Of a stretch of 64,000 nt of DNA, positions 34,818 through 43,444 are shown piece after piece. A program made the translations under genes and the position numbers. Below the pieces are notes generated by a model. It searched no databases, had not been told where the DNA came from, and was given only the letters and a program-made list of their open reading frames with translations. The stretch comes from Vibrio sp. VB16. Its GTDB lineage: Bacteria > Pseudomonadota > Gammaproteobacteria > Enterobacterales > Vibrionaceae. The DNA is taken from NCBI RefSeq assembly GCF_015594925.2, contig NZ_CP087590.1, positions 3,286,001-3,350,000 of the forward strand, written 5' to 3'. Every line of letters begins with the position of its first letter. Within the stretch, counting starts at the first letter, position 1.

Positions 34818-34954
34818 TACTTTTTTTGCCTTTTTTGAAGAAAAAATGACACTTGAATCTAATTCCTATTCTACGTGCCATTTTTACCACTTTACTCATA
34901 GGTGGCTAACAAGTTATCCACAGACTTATTATAAACTGATTACAAAATAACCGT

Positions 34955-35734
34955 TTATATGCCTGAACCAGCTTCTTGGAAGTCGTCATCTTCATGAAGT
35001 CCACATTCTCTTTTCAGTCCGAAAAATCGTGTTTCTTCTTCCGTCATTCCCGCTTCCCACTTTTTTGTCGTGTGAGTATCGCCGACAGACAAGTAACCTT
35101 GATCTCGTAACGGATGATATGAGAGGCCGTTTTCTACTATATAGTAGTGCACGTCTTTATTAGTCCAGTCTGCGATGGGCAAAAATTTGAACACACCATT
35201 TTGTATAGACAAGATGGGGAGATTTGCCCGAGAACTGGATTGCTCTCTTCTTAATCCAGAAAACCAAACCTTCGCCGAAAGTTCATTGAGTGCCCTTCTC
35301 ATAGGCTCGACTTTATTTATCTTATTATATTTCTCTATTCCGCTTACGCCTTGTTCCCATAATTTACCGTATCTTGTTTCTTGCCAAACGGAGCTTTCTA
35401 TCGCACGAAATACCTTCAGGTTTAGATTCAGCTTTTCTGCCAACTCGTCAATAAAAAGGTACGTCTCAGGAAACAAGTAACCTGTATCGGTTAAGATTAC
35501 GGGAATGTCTGGCTTAATCTCATTCGATAGGTGCAGCATCACTGCGGCTTGAACACCGAAGCTCGATGAGACTACATGGTTCCCAGATAGGTTTTCTATT
35601 GCCCACCTCACACGCTGTTGAGCTGATAGCAACTCTAACTCACCATTAATTTCAGCCAATTTCAGGCTTTGTTCCACCTTATTCAGTGCTAACAGTTCAC
35701 GTAAGTTAAACGTTGCATTAAAAGTATCACGCAT
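34955..35734 (-). CDS. cysH: Phosphoadenosine phosphosulfate reductase
   Basis: Reduces PAPS to sulfite with thioredoxin or glutaredoxin. 259 residues (E. coli 244). The C-terminal active-site ECGLH has its cysteine at about residue 244. No extra CC pairs of the APS-reductase iron-sulfur type are visible, so it is a PAPS enzyme. ATG at 35734; its first eight bases overlap the cysI 3' end, placing it last in a cysJ-cysI-cysH operon. Confidence 0.96.
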   Translation of the reverse strand: MRDTFNATFNLRELLALNKVEQSLKLAEINGELELLSAQQRVRWAIENLSGNHVVSSSFGVQAAVMLHLSNEIKPDIPVILTDTGYLFPETYLFIDELAEKLNLNLKVFRAIESSVWQETRYGKLWEQGVSGIEKYNKINKVEPMRRALNELSAKVWFSGLRREQSSSRANLPILSIQNGVFKFLPIADWTNKDVHYYIVENGLSYHPLRDQGYLSVGDTHTTKKWEAGMTEEETRFFGLKRECGLHEDDDFQEAGSGI

Positions 35735-37442
35735 AAAAGTCTCTCTTAGAGATAATCACTTCCTCGATAATCCCGACTCGTATGGTGAAGTCACCAAAAC
35801 TCTCATTTTCGTCACGTTCTGTTGCCCATCTACCAATCAAGGTATCTAACTCTTCTAGAATCTGCTTATCCGTGATGTTCTCTTTATACATCTTTGGCAC
35901 CCGAGTCCCGGCTCTATTCCCGCCTATATGTAGATTGTATCTACTTGGTGCCTTACCGACTAAACCAACTTCCGCTAACATTGCGCGGCCACAGCCATTT
36001 GGACACCCCGTCACTCTTAGAATAATGTTGTCCTGCTCTGGAAGGCTATGCTTCTTCAAAATACCTTCAACATCGGTAACAAATTGAGGCAGGATTCGCT
36101 CCGCTTCCGCCATCGCTAATGGGCAAGTGGGAAAAGCAACGCAGGCCATTGAGTTTTGTCTTTGAAGTGAAACTGTGTCATCAACTAATCCATGAGCGCG
36201 AGCGATGGCATCAATTTTGTCTTTTTGGTCAGCCGTCACTCCTGCAACAATTAGGTTCTGATTCGCGGTCATTCGAAAATCACCTTTATGAATCTTGGCT
36301 ATTTGTGCCACACCTGATTTTAGCGGCTTATTCGGGAAATCAAGTAGTCGGCCGTTTTCGATGAATAGAGATAGGTGATACTTACCATCAATTCCTTTTA
36401 GCCAACCAATACGATCTCCGCGTGTTTTAAACTCATACGGACGACTATTTAGAAATTGAACATTAGCTCTTTTCTCTACCTCCGCCTTAAACACGTCAAT
36501 ACCCACTCTATCTAGGGTATATTTAGTTTTTGCATTTTTACGGTTAGAACGATTCCCCCAGTCACGCTGGGTCGTAATGACCGCCGCGGCAACGTCTAAC
36601 GTTTTATCTAAAGAGATAAAACCAAAGTCATCCGCTTTTCTTGGGTATGTAGAAGTATCGCCATGCGTCATAGCAAGTCCACCCCCAACAAGTACGTTAA
36701 ACCCTATAAGCTTTCCATCTTCTGCTATGGCCACAAAATTAAGGTCATTCGCATGAACATCAATATCGTTGTTTGGAGGAATAACCACTGTAGTTTTGAA
36801 TTTACGAGGCAGATAGTTACTTCCAAGGATCGGCTCTTCGTCTGTCGTTTCAACTTTTTCGCCGTCTAACCAAATCTCAGCATAGGCACGGGATTTTGGT
36901 AATAAGTGCTCACTTATTTTCTTCGCCCACTCATAAGCTTCTTGATGTAATTCCGATTCAATCGGGTTGCTAGTACACAATACGTTCCGATTGACATCAC
37001 CAGCAGTAGCAATAGAGTCAATACCAATGGTATTAAGTGTTTGATGCATTAACTTAATATTTGGCTTTAAGACACCATGAAACTGGAATGTCTGCCTTGT
37101 TGTGAGTCGAATGCTTCCATAAGAGGTATGCTCATCTGAAAACTTATCTATGGCTAACCATTGTTGCGGAGAAATAATTCCACCCGGCATACGCGCTCTA
37201 AGCATGACATTATGCAATGGCTCTAACTTCTGCTTTGCACGTTCCGCACGAATATCTCTATCATCTTGTTGATACATCCCATGGAAACGAATTAGCTGAA
37301 AATTGTCATTTGTAAACCCACCAGTAATTTGGTTTTTCAAGTCTAATTTAATTGTTCCGCGAAGGAAGTCACTCTCTCTTTTAAGGCGCTCATTATCAGA
37401 AAGAGGTCCTAATTCTTCACCTATTACTACTTGTTCACTCAT
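35727..37442 (-). CDS. cysI: Sulfite reductase hemoprotein beta subunit
   Basis: Carries siroheme and a [4Fe-4S] cluster and reduces sulfite to sulfide by six electrons. 571 residues (E. coli 570). Cluster ligands are seen as C-x5-C in ACVAFPTCPLA and C-x3-C in TGCPNGCGR. The siroheme-binding arginine/lysine region (RLTTRQTFQFHG) is present. ATG at 37442 overlaps the cysJ stop by one base. CysB control is likely from family knowledge, but I did not identify an operator. Confidence 0.97.
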   Translation of the reverse strand: MSEQVVIGEELGPLSDNERLKRESDFLRGTIKLDLKNQITGGFTNDNFQLIRFHGMYQQDDRDIRAERAKQKLEPLHNVMLRARMPGGIISPQQWLAIDKFSDEHTSYGSIRLTTRQTFQFHGVLKPNIKLMHQTLNTIGIDSIATAGDVNRNVLCTSNPIESELHQEAYEWAKKISEHLLPKSRAYAEIWLDGEKVETTDEEPILGSNYLPRKFKTTVVIPPNNDIDVHANDLNFVAIAEDGKLIGFNVLVGGGLAMTHGDTSTYPRKADDFGFISLDKTLDVAAAVITTQRDWGNRSNRKNAKTKYTLDRVGIDVFKAEVEKRANVQFLNSRPYEFKTRGDRIGWLKGIDGKYHLSLFIENGRLLDFPNKPLKSGVAQIAKIHKGDFRMTANQNLIVAGVTADQKDKIDAIARAHGLVDDTVSLQRQNSMACVAFPTCPLAMAEAERILPQFVTDVEGILKKHSLPEQDNIILRVTGCPNGCGRAMLAEVGLVGKAPSRYNLHIGGNRAGTRVPKMYKENITDKQILEELDTLIGRWATERDENESFGDFTIRVGIIEEVIISKRDFYA

Positions 37443-39265
37443 TAGTACACATCCCTCTGATAACGCTTCTGCTTGCGTAAATTATTGATAAATTCTTCTG
37501 CGATTTCTTGGCTTAATTGACCATGCTCTTTAGCAATAGTAATTAGTGCATCATTAACGTCTTTAGCCATTTGAGTCGCGTCTCCGCATACGTAGATATA
37601 TGCACCTTGTTCAATCCATTGCCAAACCTGTTCTGCATTTTCTAGTAGCCGATTTTGAACATAAACTTTTTCTTTTTGATCTCGACTAAAAGCGACATCT
37701 AGCTTTGTCAAAAGACCAGATTTAAGGTGTTTCTGCCATTCAACCTGATAAAGAAAATCTTGCGTTAAGGTTCTATCGCCAAAAAATAACCAATTCTTAC
37801 CCTCTGCACCTCTATTATCACGTTCCTGCACGAAACTTCTGAATGGTGCGATACCAGTACCAGGCCCTATCATGATAAGCGGTGCATTATCGTTCGCTGG
37901 TAATTTAAAGTTATTATTGTTCTCAACGAATACCTTCACTTTGCTCCCTTCTTCAAGGCGTTGTGAAAGAAAACCTGATGCTCCACCATGACGTTGTTCT
38001 TCACCTTTTTTATACTCGACAAGCCCAACGGTTAAATGGACTTCATCTTCAACTTCGGTTTGAGCTGAAGCGATAGAATAGAGACGTGGTGTTATTTTGC
38101 GGAAAAGCCCAACCAATTCTTCAGCTGATAGCTTCGTTTTCTTTTCAGCGAGTACATCAATCACCTGAGTATTCGATGCGTATTGACGTAACTTATCTTT
38201 ATCTTCAACAAGTTTTTGTAACTTTTTGCTACCTGAAAGCTTTGCATATTTAGTGACAAGTTGCGGGTTACTCGCAGTAATTTCAAATTTGGAAATAAGT
38301 GCATCACGAAGTGATACACTTTCCCCTGATACATTCACACTCTCAACACCTGAGAGTCCAACTTGATTAAGAACCGCGTCAACAAGATCCGTTCCGTTTT
38401 CATACCATACACCCAGGGCATCACCTGGCTGATAAGTGATACCTGAACCATCCAAATCGATTTCGATATGACGGACATCTTTACCAGAATCACGACCTGT
38501 GATTTTTTGATTGGTCAGCAGAGAAGCTGTGTATGGGTTCTGTTTTGTATAAAGACTAAGACCCGTCTGGGTAGAATTCAGCGTCTGAACGGCTCCAAAA
38601 GAAATGGAACTAGATAACGCTTCTTTAACTTTACTTAATGCATCAGTACTCCATTGTTCCGCTGATTCATCATAATCAACATCGCAATCAAGTCGCTCGA
38701 TAAATGCAGTTGCTCCCAATTTGGCTAAATACGTATCAAAGTCTTTGCCCGTTTGACAATAATACTCGTAGCTTGAATCACCTAAAGCGACAACGCCATA
38801 TTGTAAACCATCCAATTTTGGTGCCTTTTTCGATTGCAAGAATTCATGCAATTCAATGGCATTATCTGGCGGTTCACCTTCACCATTGGTCGAGGCCACA
38901 AAAATCACATGTGTTTCTTTGGCTAGGTTCTTACCTTTATAATCACTTGCATCAAATAACTTTACAGCGATACCTTGAGCTTCTGCTGCCGATTTTATGG
39001 ACTCCGCAACACCTTTTGCATTACCTGTTTGGGATGCAAAAATAATAGATAGCTTGCCCGTTGGCTCAGAGCCATTTGCAGCCAACGTTTGGATATTCGG
39101 TGCATTTACTTCAGAATACTGAGTCTGACTTAGACCCCAAAAATAACCGCTAACCCAAGCTAACTGCTGGGGAGACAGTTCTGATGTGGCTTGTTGTAAC
39201 TGACCTGTTTGTTGGTCATTTAGCGGACTTGCTAGTGCTGAGAGTTCCTTCGATAACATTGTCAC
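37442..39265 (-). CDS. cysJ: Sulfite reductase flavoprotein alpha subunit
   Basis: Passes electrons from NADPH through FAD and FMN to CysI. 607 residues (E. coli 599). The flavodoxin domain is at about 70-210 (FASQTGNAKGVAES, STNGEGEPPDNA, ALGDSSYEYYC), the FAD domain at about 240-450 (RLYSIAS), and the NADPH domain C-terminal (GPGTGIAPFRSF, ending KRYQRDVY). The GTG at 39265 has AGGA five bases upstream; an ATG two codons later (39259) is the alternative. First gene of cysJIH. Confidence 0.97.
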   Translation of the reverse strand: MTMLSKELSALASPLNDQQTGQLQQATSELSPQQLAWVSGYFWGLSQTQYSEVNAPNIQTLAANGSEPTGKLSIIFASQTGNAKGVAESIKSAAEAQGIAVKLFDASDYKGKNLAKETHVIFVASTNGEGEPPDNAIELHEFLQSKKAPKLDGLQYGVVALGDSSYEYYCQTGKDFDTYLAKLGATAFIERLDCDVDYDESAEQWSTDALSKVKEALSSSISFGAVQTLNSTQTGLSLYTKQNPYTASLLTNQKITGRDSGKDVRHIEIDLDGSGITYQPGDALGVWYENGTDLVDAVLNQVGLSGVESVNVSGESVSLRDALISKFEITASNPQLVTKYAKLSGSKKLQKLVEDKDKLRQYASNTQVIDVLAEKKTKLSAEELVGLFRKITPRLYSIASAQTEVEDEVHLTVGLVEYKKGEEQRHGGASGFLSQRLEEGSKVKVFVENNNNFKLPANDNAPLIMIGPGTGIAPFRSFVQERDNRGAEGKNWLFFGDRTLTQDFLYQVEWQKHLKSGLLTKLDVAFSRDQKEKVYVQNRLLENAEQVWQWIEQGAYIYVCGDATQMAKDVNDALITIAKEHGQLSQEIAEEFINNLRKQKRYQRDVY

Positions 39266-39382
39266 GACATTCCTATTAGTTGCGTGACTATAGATTAACC
39301 ACTCACGCTAATAACAAGAAAGAATAGAAGTTCATGTTTTATAACTTTTTGAGATAAGGAGACTTAAAAAAGCGGTGTTTCA

Positions 39383-39613
39383 TTATTTTTGTTCAACCCT
39401 AACCTGATTAAATCCAACGGCCATTGCCGATTTAGAAGCCAAATCCAAATCAAGATATTGACATCCTTCGCCTTCAGAGTCGGTCAATAACACAAGCCCA
39501 CCATGAGCATGTCTAAATTCAACTATCCAGCTTCCATCTTGCACCGAAGGTTCGATAATGGCTTCGATAAGCTGATTTTCCCTATATAACGTTCTTAATT
39601 CTGTCAGCGTCAT
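39383..39613 (-). CDS. Conserved small protein of unknown function
   Basis: 76 residues, soluble, acidic, no signal peptide. Sequence features HAHGGLVLLTDSEGEGCQYLDLD and a single cysteine. It starts with ATG at 39613 after AAGGAAAG. It lies upstream of cysJ on the same strand, with 117 bases between, so co-expression with the sulfite reductase operon is possible but not shown. I do not recognise a characterised family. The ribosome-binding site and codon use look genuine. Confidence 0.7.
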   Translation of the reverse strand: MTLTELRTLYRENQLIEAIIEPSVQDGSWIVEFRHAHGGLVLLTDSEGEGCQYLDLDLASKSAMAVGFNQVRVEQK

Positions 39614-39746
39614 AGCAACTTTCCTTATCGCCCATTAGCCAAATAATGCCGCATTCGAGTGAATATTATCTGTAACACGTAAATTAAGCATGGCTCATAA
39701 GCTTACATATGTTAAATAATTTTTAGTTTTTATTACTAACAGGTAT

Positions 39747-39777
39747 AAAAAAACACCACGTAATAACGTGATGCTTT
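39747..39777 (-). terminator. Terminator after the outer-membrane barrel gene
   Basis: Stem ATCACGT / ACGTGGT with a short loop, then seven T on the minus strand. Confidence 0.8.
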
Positions 39778-39799
39778 AACAATCAAACAATGTTGTTAT

Positions 39800-40447
39800 C
39801 TACAAAATAACACTGACACCAATAAACCAACCATCTACGAATACCGTCGCCTCATTCTCCTTATCTTCATAGAAAGTGTAGTCCATGACTCGATACCCTG
39901 TTCTCAAAGCAACATCCACCGTTTGTAGAGCAAGGGTGTATTCGAAGCCTGCAATAAAGTCGGCCGTTTTTTTATTACCACTATTATAGAAATCGAACTG
40001 CCCTATGATATCGATATCGGTCTTGGGGATACCTATTGCTCCATTCGCGTATAAGCCCCATGTTGTCATATTGAAATTTTCATCCGTACCTAAATAGGTA
40101 TATCGACTATTTTGGTAATTTGATGCATTAATACCAAGATCGAGAGCTAAAGTATCGTGCTCTATAACGTCGTAATAAAACGTAAAATCATATTTATCAA
40201 AAGCCGTTTGCTGAGAATCAATTTCACTGTATCTAAACTTGAAATGCGGAACGTATGGGAGATCGGTTTCTAATATGAGGGTTAAGAAAGGCGTTTTGTC
40301 TTCATCATAACGTACATCATTGACCTTGGTACTTCCCCACCAATAATCTAAACCAACCTCACCACGGTAAAAATCTTCTGCCATTGCCGATTGAGCAAAC
40401 AGTGTCATTGCACAGCCAAACAACAACTTTTGTCCCATTTGTACCAT
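39800..40447 (-). CDS. Outer-membrane beta-barrel protein (TIGR04219-like)
   Basis: 215 residues with a signal peptide ending AMAEDF (about residue 23), then alternating aromatic strands typical of a small barrel and a final hydrophobic strand GWFIGVSVIL. The opening YRGEVGLDYWWGS and the overall length fit the TIGR04219 family of uncharacterised outer-membrane proteins, common in Vibrio. ATG at 40447 has GGGAG six bases upstream. Function unknown. Confidence 0.8.
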   Translation of the reverse strand: MVQMGQKLLFGCAMTLFAQSAMAEDFYRGEVGLDYWWGSTKVNDVRYDEDKTPFLTLILETDLPYVPHFKFRYSEIDSQQTAFDKYDFTFYYDVIEHDTLALDLGINASNYQNSRYTYLGTDENFNMTTWGLYANGAIGIPKTDIDIIGQFDFYNSGNKKTADFIAGFEYTLALQTVDVALRTGYRVMDYTFYEDKENEATVFVDGWFIGVSVIL

Positions 40448-40530
40448 TTCAATCTCCCTTTCATTAACCCTTCAGTAACTCTTTGATACTAGCATAGTTA
40501 ATAATATAGAAATTCAACAGGTTCAATCCA

Positions 40531-40740
40531 TTAACGAGCAGACACAATGTAATTTTTGTAAACCCACACACCAATTGCGATCACAATAATCCAAGGCAAC
40601 AATTTAATTATAAAACCGACCATACCCATCAAAAACATGACAAATATTGAAACGCCTAGTGCAATAAACACCGTCATCATACTAAGCCCAGTAAAAAATA
40701 GGATACCGATAAACATGATAAAAAATAGTAACTCGAACAT
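40531..40740 (-). CDS. pspG: Phage shock protein G
   Basis: 69-residue inner-membrane protein with two or three hydrophobic segments, starting MFELLFFIMFIG and containing GMVGFIIKLLPWIIV, which matches the PspG core. In E. coli pspG (yjbO) sits next to dusA and is activated by PspF with sigma-54; the same neighbour is present here. A -24/-12 element lies upstream. It is an effector of envelope-stress response at the inner membrane. Confidence 0.9.
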   Translation of the reverse strand: MFELLFFIMFIGILFFTGLSMMTVFIALGVSIFVMFLMGMVGFIIKLLPWIIVIAIGVWVYKNYIVSAR

Positions 40741-40802
40741 AACACTCTCCCGTAGATTCCCACACCTGATTGATTCGATTAAACATGGGGTTGATAGAAA
40801 AC

Positions 40803-40821
40803 AAAGCAGGATTCAAGCCAC
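40803..40821 (-). promoter_or_regulatory. Sigma-54-type promoter of pspG
   Basis: Minus strand TGGCTTG-N4-CTGCT. The invariant GG (plus 40818-40819) and GC (plus 40806-40807) are exactly ten bases apart, as sigma-54 requires. It lies 63 bases upstream of pspG. The match outside GG/GC is partial. Confidence 0.65.
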
Positions 40822-40932
40822 ATTTTATTTTTATAGAAGTTCTTAAATATCAAGTAATAAAGAACTATCAAAATAAGATCTGGTGGTTAATCATCTTTTT
40901 ACTGGTAAATTTCACCACCAACATGGTGAAAT

Positions 40933-41934
40933 TTACACATTAAGTTCTTTAGGTATTTTTGCTAACGCCGCTTCTACCACTTCAATACCTGCCCCTTTTT
41001 TATGCGCATTTTCACTGATGTAACGACGCCATTGACGTGCTCCAGGCATACTTTGAAAAAGCCCCAACATATGACGTGTGATATGCCCCAACTGAGCCCC
41101 GTTTTCTAATTGGCTTTCGATATAAGGGTACATTTCATGGACCACTTCACTACGTTTCTTAATTGGCTTTTCTCGTCCGAAAATTTGTTGATCAACTTGA
41201 GCAAGAATATAAGGGCTCTGATAGGCTTCTCTACCAACCATAACCCCATCAACATGCTTTAGATGCGCAATGGATTCTTCTAATGTTTTCACTCCACCAT
41301 TTAAGCCAATATTCAAATGTGGAAAGTCTAACTTCAACTGATAGGCTCTTTCGTAATCTAAAGGTGGAATCTCTCTGTTTTCTTTTGGGCTTAAGCCACT
41401 TAACCACGCCTTACGTGCATGGATAGTAAAATCATCACAACCACCAAATTCATGCACTTTAGTAATAAAAGTAGTTAAGAACTCATAGGAATCCAATTCG
41501 TCAATACCAATACGAGTTTTAACGGTAACCGGTATATCAACCACATCTTTCATTGCTTTAATACAATCAACAACGAGATCGGGCTCTGCCATCAAACAAG
41601 CACCAAAACGTCCGTTTTGAACACGATCAGAAGGGCAACCTACATTCAGATTAATCTCATCATAACCACGTGTCTGTGCCAACTTTGCACAAGCAGCTAA
41701 ATCAGCCGAATTAGAACCACCCAACTGTAACGCAAGAGGATGCTCCTCTTCGTTATAAGCTAAAAAGTCACCTTTACCATGAATGATCGCGCCTGTTGTC
41801 ACCATTTCTGTATAGAGCAACGCCTCTTGAGTCAACAAACGATGGAAGTATCGACAATGTCTATCCGTCCAGTCGAGCATAGGGGCAATGGAGAAACGGG
41901 AACTAGCGTATTTACTGGGTTTATCGATGTTCAT
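40933..41934 (-). CDS. dusA: tRNA-dihydrouridine(20/20a) synthase DusA
   Basis: FMN enzyme reducing uridine 20/20a in the tRNA D loop. 333 residues, normal for DusA. The TIM-barrel opening FSIAPMLDWTDRHCRYF, the flavin-site stretch LNVGCPSDRVQNGRFGACLM with candidate catalytic C113, and HARKAWLSGLSPKENR are all present. ATG at 41934. The leader is unusually long, about 210 bases from the proposed promoter, and contains a heptanucleotide array. Confidence 0.95.
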   Translation of the reverse strand: MNIDKPSKYASSRFSIAPMLDWTDRHCRYFHRLLTQEALLYTEMVTTGAIIHGKGDFLAYNEEEHPLALQLGGSNSADLAACAKLAQTRGYDEINLNVGCPSDRVQNGRFGACLMAEPDLVVDCIKAMKDVVDIPVTVKTRIGIDELDSYEFLTTFITKVHEFGGCDDFTIHARKAWLSGLSPKENREIPPLDYERAYQLKLDFPHLNIGLNGGVKTLEESIAHLKHVDGVMVGREAYQSPYILAQVDQQIFGREKPIKKRSEVVHEMYPYIESQLENGAQLGHITRHMLGLFQSMPGARQWRRYISENAHKKGAGIEVVEAALAKIPKELNV

Positions 41935-42088
41935 AAAAATTTAGTCTCAAAATATGCTGTGTAATAAGGCTACTATCTACCTACAATTTACCTGAGTTAT
42001 TTTCTGTGACACTCTTAAAGCCCTCCCTTTTGAAAGCAGGACAATGACGAACTGCATCATCAAGACACGTAGTCGACAGAGCGGCGAC

Positions 42089-42123
42089 TTAAGGTTTAAG
42101 GTTTAAGGTTTAAGGTTTAAGGT
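42089..42123. repeat. Heptanucleotide tandem repeat (TTAAGGT x5)
   Basis: Five perfect head-to-tail copies of TTAAGGT, 35 bases, in the proposed transcribed leader of dusA (reads as ACCTTAA units in the RNA). Confidence 0.97.
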
Positions 42124-42145
42124 AATCGTTAAAAAGAATTCGCGC

Positions 42146-42174
42146 ATTATACACAGAGAAGGCAAAACTCTAAA
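42146..42174 (-). promoter_or_regulatory. Candidate promoter of dusA
   Basis: Minus strand TTTAGA (42169-42174), 17-base spacer, perfect TATAAT (42146-42151). It points to dusA 212 bases away. Confidence 0.55.
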
Positions 42175-42404
42175 AAGAAAGCGTGCGCTAAATCATTCCT
42201 CTCACCTGTAATTTCGTTTTCCCTTTAAAGTAAGAGATCTAGAGAGAGTTAGCATTTTTACTTTAAATATTAATTATGATTTTCGATTAACTTGATCCCT
42301 CATTACCTTTCGCTTAGGGTAGGAATTGCTTTCCAAGTATTATGTTTGGAAAATTAGTGTATTATTATAAAAGTCCAGTTTTAAAGGTGGCTGATTTGGA
42401 CATT

Positions 42405-42842
42405 ATGTTACTTGAGCATGTATCAGGTATTTGTGAGGCTCGTGGGGTTAGATTTACACCCCAGAGAAAAAGAGTATTTGAACTGATTTGCACCAATAAA
42501 AGTGCATCAAGTGCTTACGATCTACTGGAACAACTAAAAGAGAGTGAACCTCAAGCTAAGCCACCAACAATATATAGAGCGCTAGATTTTTTGCTAGAAC
42601 AAGGGTTCATCCATAAAGTTGAATCTAATAATAGCTTTATATCCTGTTGCTCATGTGGTCAAAATGAGCATTACTCCCAACTTCTAATTTGTGACCAATG
42701 TGGTAATGTTGCTGAACTACAAGATGATAATCTGATGACCTTGCTTGCCGGCAATGCCGAAAAGCACGGGTTCAAAATAACAAATCATGTCCTTGAAACA
42801 CACGGCACCTGTAAAGCGTGTCTTTCAATCATGAAACAATAA
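42405..42842 (+). CDS. zur: Zinc uptake regulator Zur (Fur family)
   Basis: Zinc-responsive repressor of about 145 residues. Winged helix with GVRFTPQRKRVFELI and the Zur hallmark AKPPTIYRALDFLLEQGFIHKVES; metal ligands CCSCGQ, ICDQCG and CKAC. The open frame extends upstream to 42342, but alignment with Zur and a GGA five bases upstream favour ATG 42405. The stop is 11 bases before cheX, so the two may be co-transcribed. The Zur identity is preferred over Fur or PerR because of the PPTIYRALDFLLEQGF stretch. Confidence 0.9.
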   Translation: MLLEHVSGICEARGVRFTPQRKRVFELICTNKSASSAYDLLEQLKESEPQAKPPTIYRALDFLLEQGFIHKVESNNSFISCCSCGQNEHYSQLLICDQCGNVAELQDDNLMTLLAGNAEKHGFKITNHVLETHGTCKACLSIMKQ

Positions 42843-42853
42843 GAAAGAGTGTT

Positions 42854-43315
42854 ATGCGCGCTGAATTTGTAAACCCGTTTTTAGCTTCTTTGATGAACGT
42901 ATTAAAAACAATGGCCTCCCTAGAGCTGAAACCGCTAAAACCGAGAGTCAAAAAAGATGAAATCGCTCGTGGTGATGTATCTGGCCTGATTGGTATGGTA
43001 GGTGACAAAAGTAAAGGCTCAATGTCTATTACTTTTGATGAAGGTCTCGCACTAGAGATCATGCAAAATATGCTGGGTGAACGTCCAAACGGTATTAATG
43101 AAGAAGTCACTGATATGGTGGGTGAAATCACAAATATGGTTACCGGTGGAGCGAAACGGATTTTATCTGATAGTGGCTTTGAATTTGATATGGCGACCCC
43201 TATCGTTGTATCCGGTAAAGGGCATACTATTCGCCATAAATGCGACGGGGCAATAATTATAATGCCTTTCACCTCCGAATGGGGTAACGCGTTTATTGAG
43301 ATCTGTTTTGAATAA
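42854..43315 (+). CDS. CheX-like chemotaxis protein
   Basis: 153 residues, ATG at 42854 (GAG upstream), directly after zur. The CheX/CheC phosphatase-type core is visible: MSITFDEGLALEIMQNMLGE, EEVTDMVGEITNMVTGGAK with the conserved E...N pair, and IVVSGKGH. CheX proteins dephosphorylate CheY-P; family members also exist with no proven role. It has no chemotaxis neighbour here, as is common in Vibrio. Confidence 0.85.
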   Translation: MRAEFVNPFLASLMNVLKTMASLELKPLKPRVKKDEIARGDVSGLIGMVGDKSKGSMSITFDEGLALEIMQNMLGERPNGINEEVTDMVGEITNMVTGGAKRILSDSGFEFDMATPIVVSGKGHTIRHKCDGAIIIMPFTSEWGNAFIEICFE

Positions 43316-43338
43316 AACTGATTTTTAAAGCCAAAAAT

Positions 43339-43374
43339 AAAAGAGGTTGATGTGATACATCAACCTCTTTTTTG
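43339..43374. terminator. Bidirectional terminator between cheX and pgi
   Basis: 14-bp stem AAAAGAGGTTGATG / CATCAACCTCTTTT with a five-base loop and T-runs on both strands. Confidence 0.9.
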
Positions 43375-43444
43375 TTTTCCAAAACCTAATGCCTAAATAG
43401 CTTGCTCTCGATAAACAGGAACAAGCTATTTAACATCTCATCTA

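Noticed and set aside
34914..34922. Perfect DnaA box TTATCCACA upstream of the rRNA promoters
   Set aside because: A single 9-mer is expected by chance about once in a window of this size; there is no cluster of boxes, AT-rich unwinding region or dnaA/gidA neighbour, so it is not evidence for an origin.
34612..34950. Open frames of about 90 codons on both strands between cysH and the rRNA operon
   Set aside because: The region is accounted for by two rRNA promoters and boxA; the frames have no ribosome-binding site and unusual composition.
42829..43272. 147-codon frame antisense to cheX
   Set aside because: The sense frame has clear CheX family motifs and a start coupled to zur; the antisense frame has neither.
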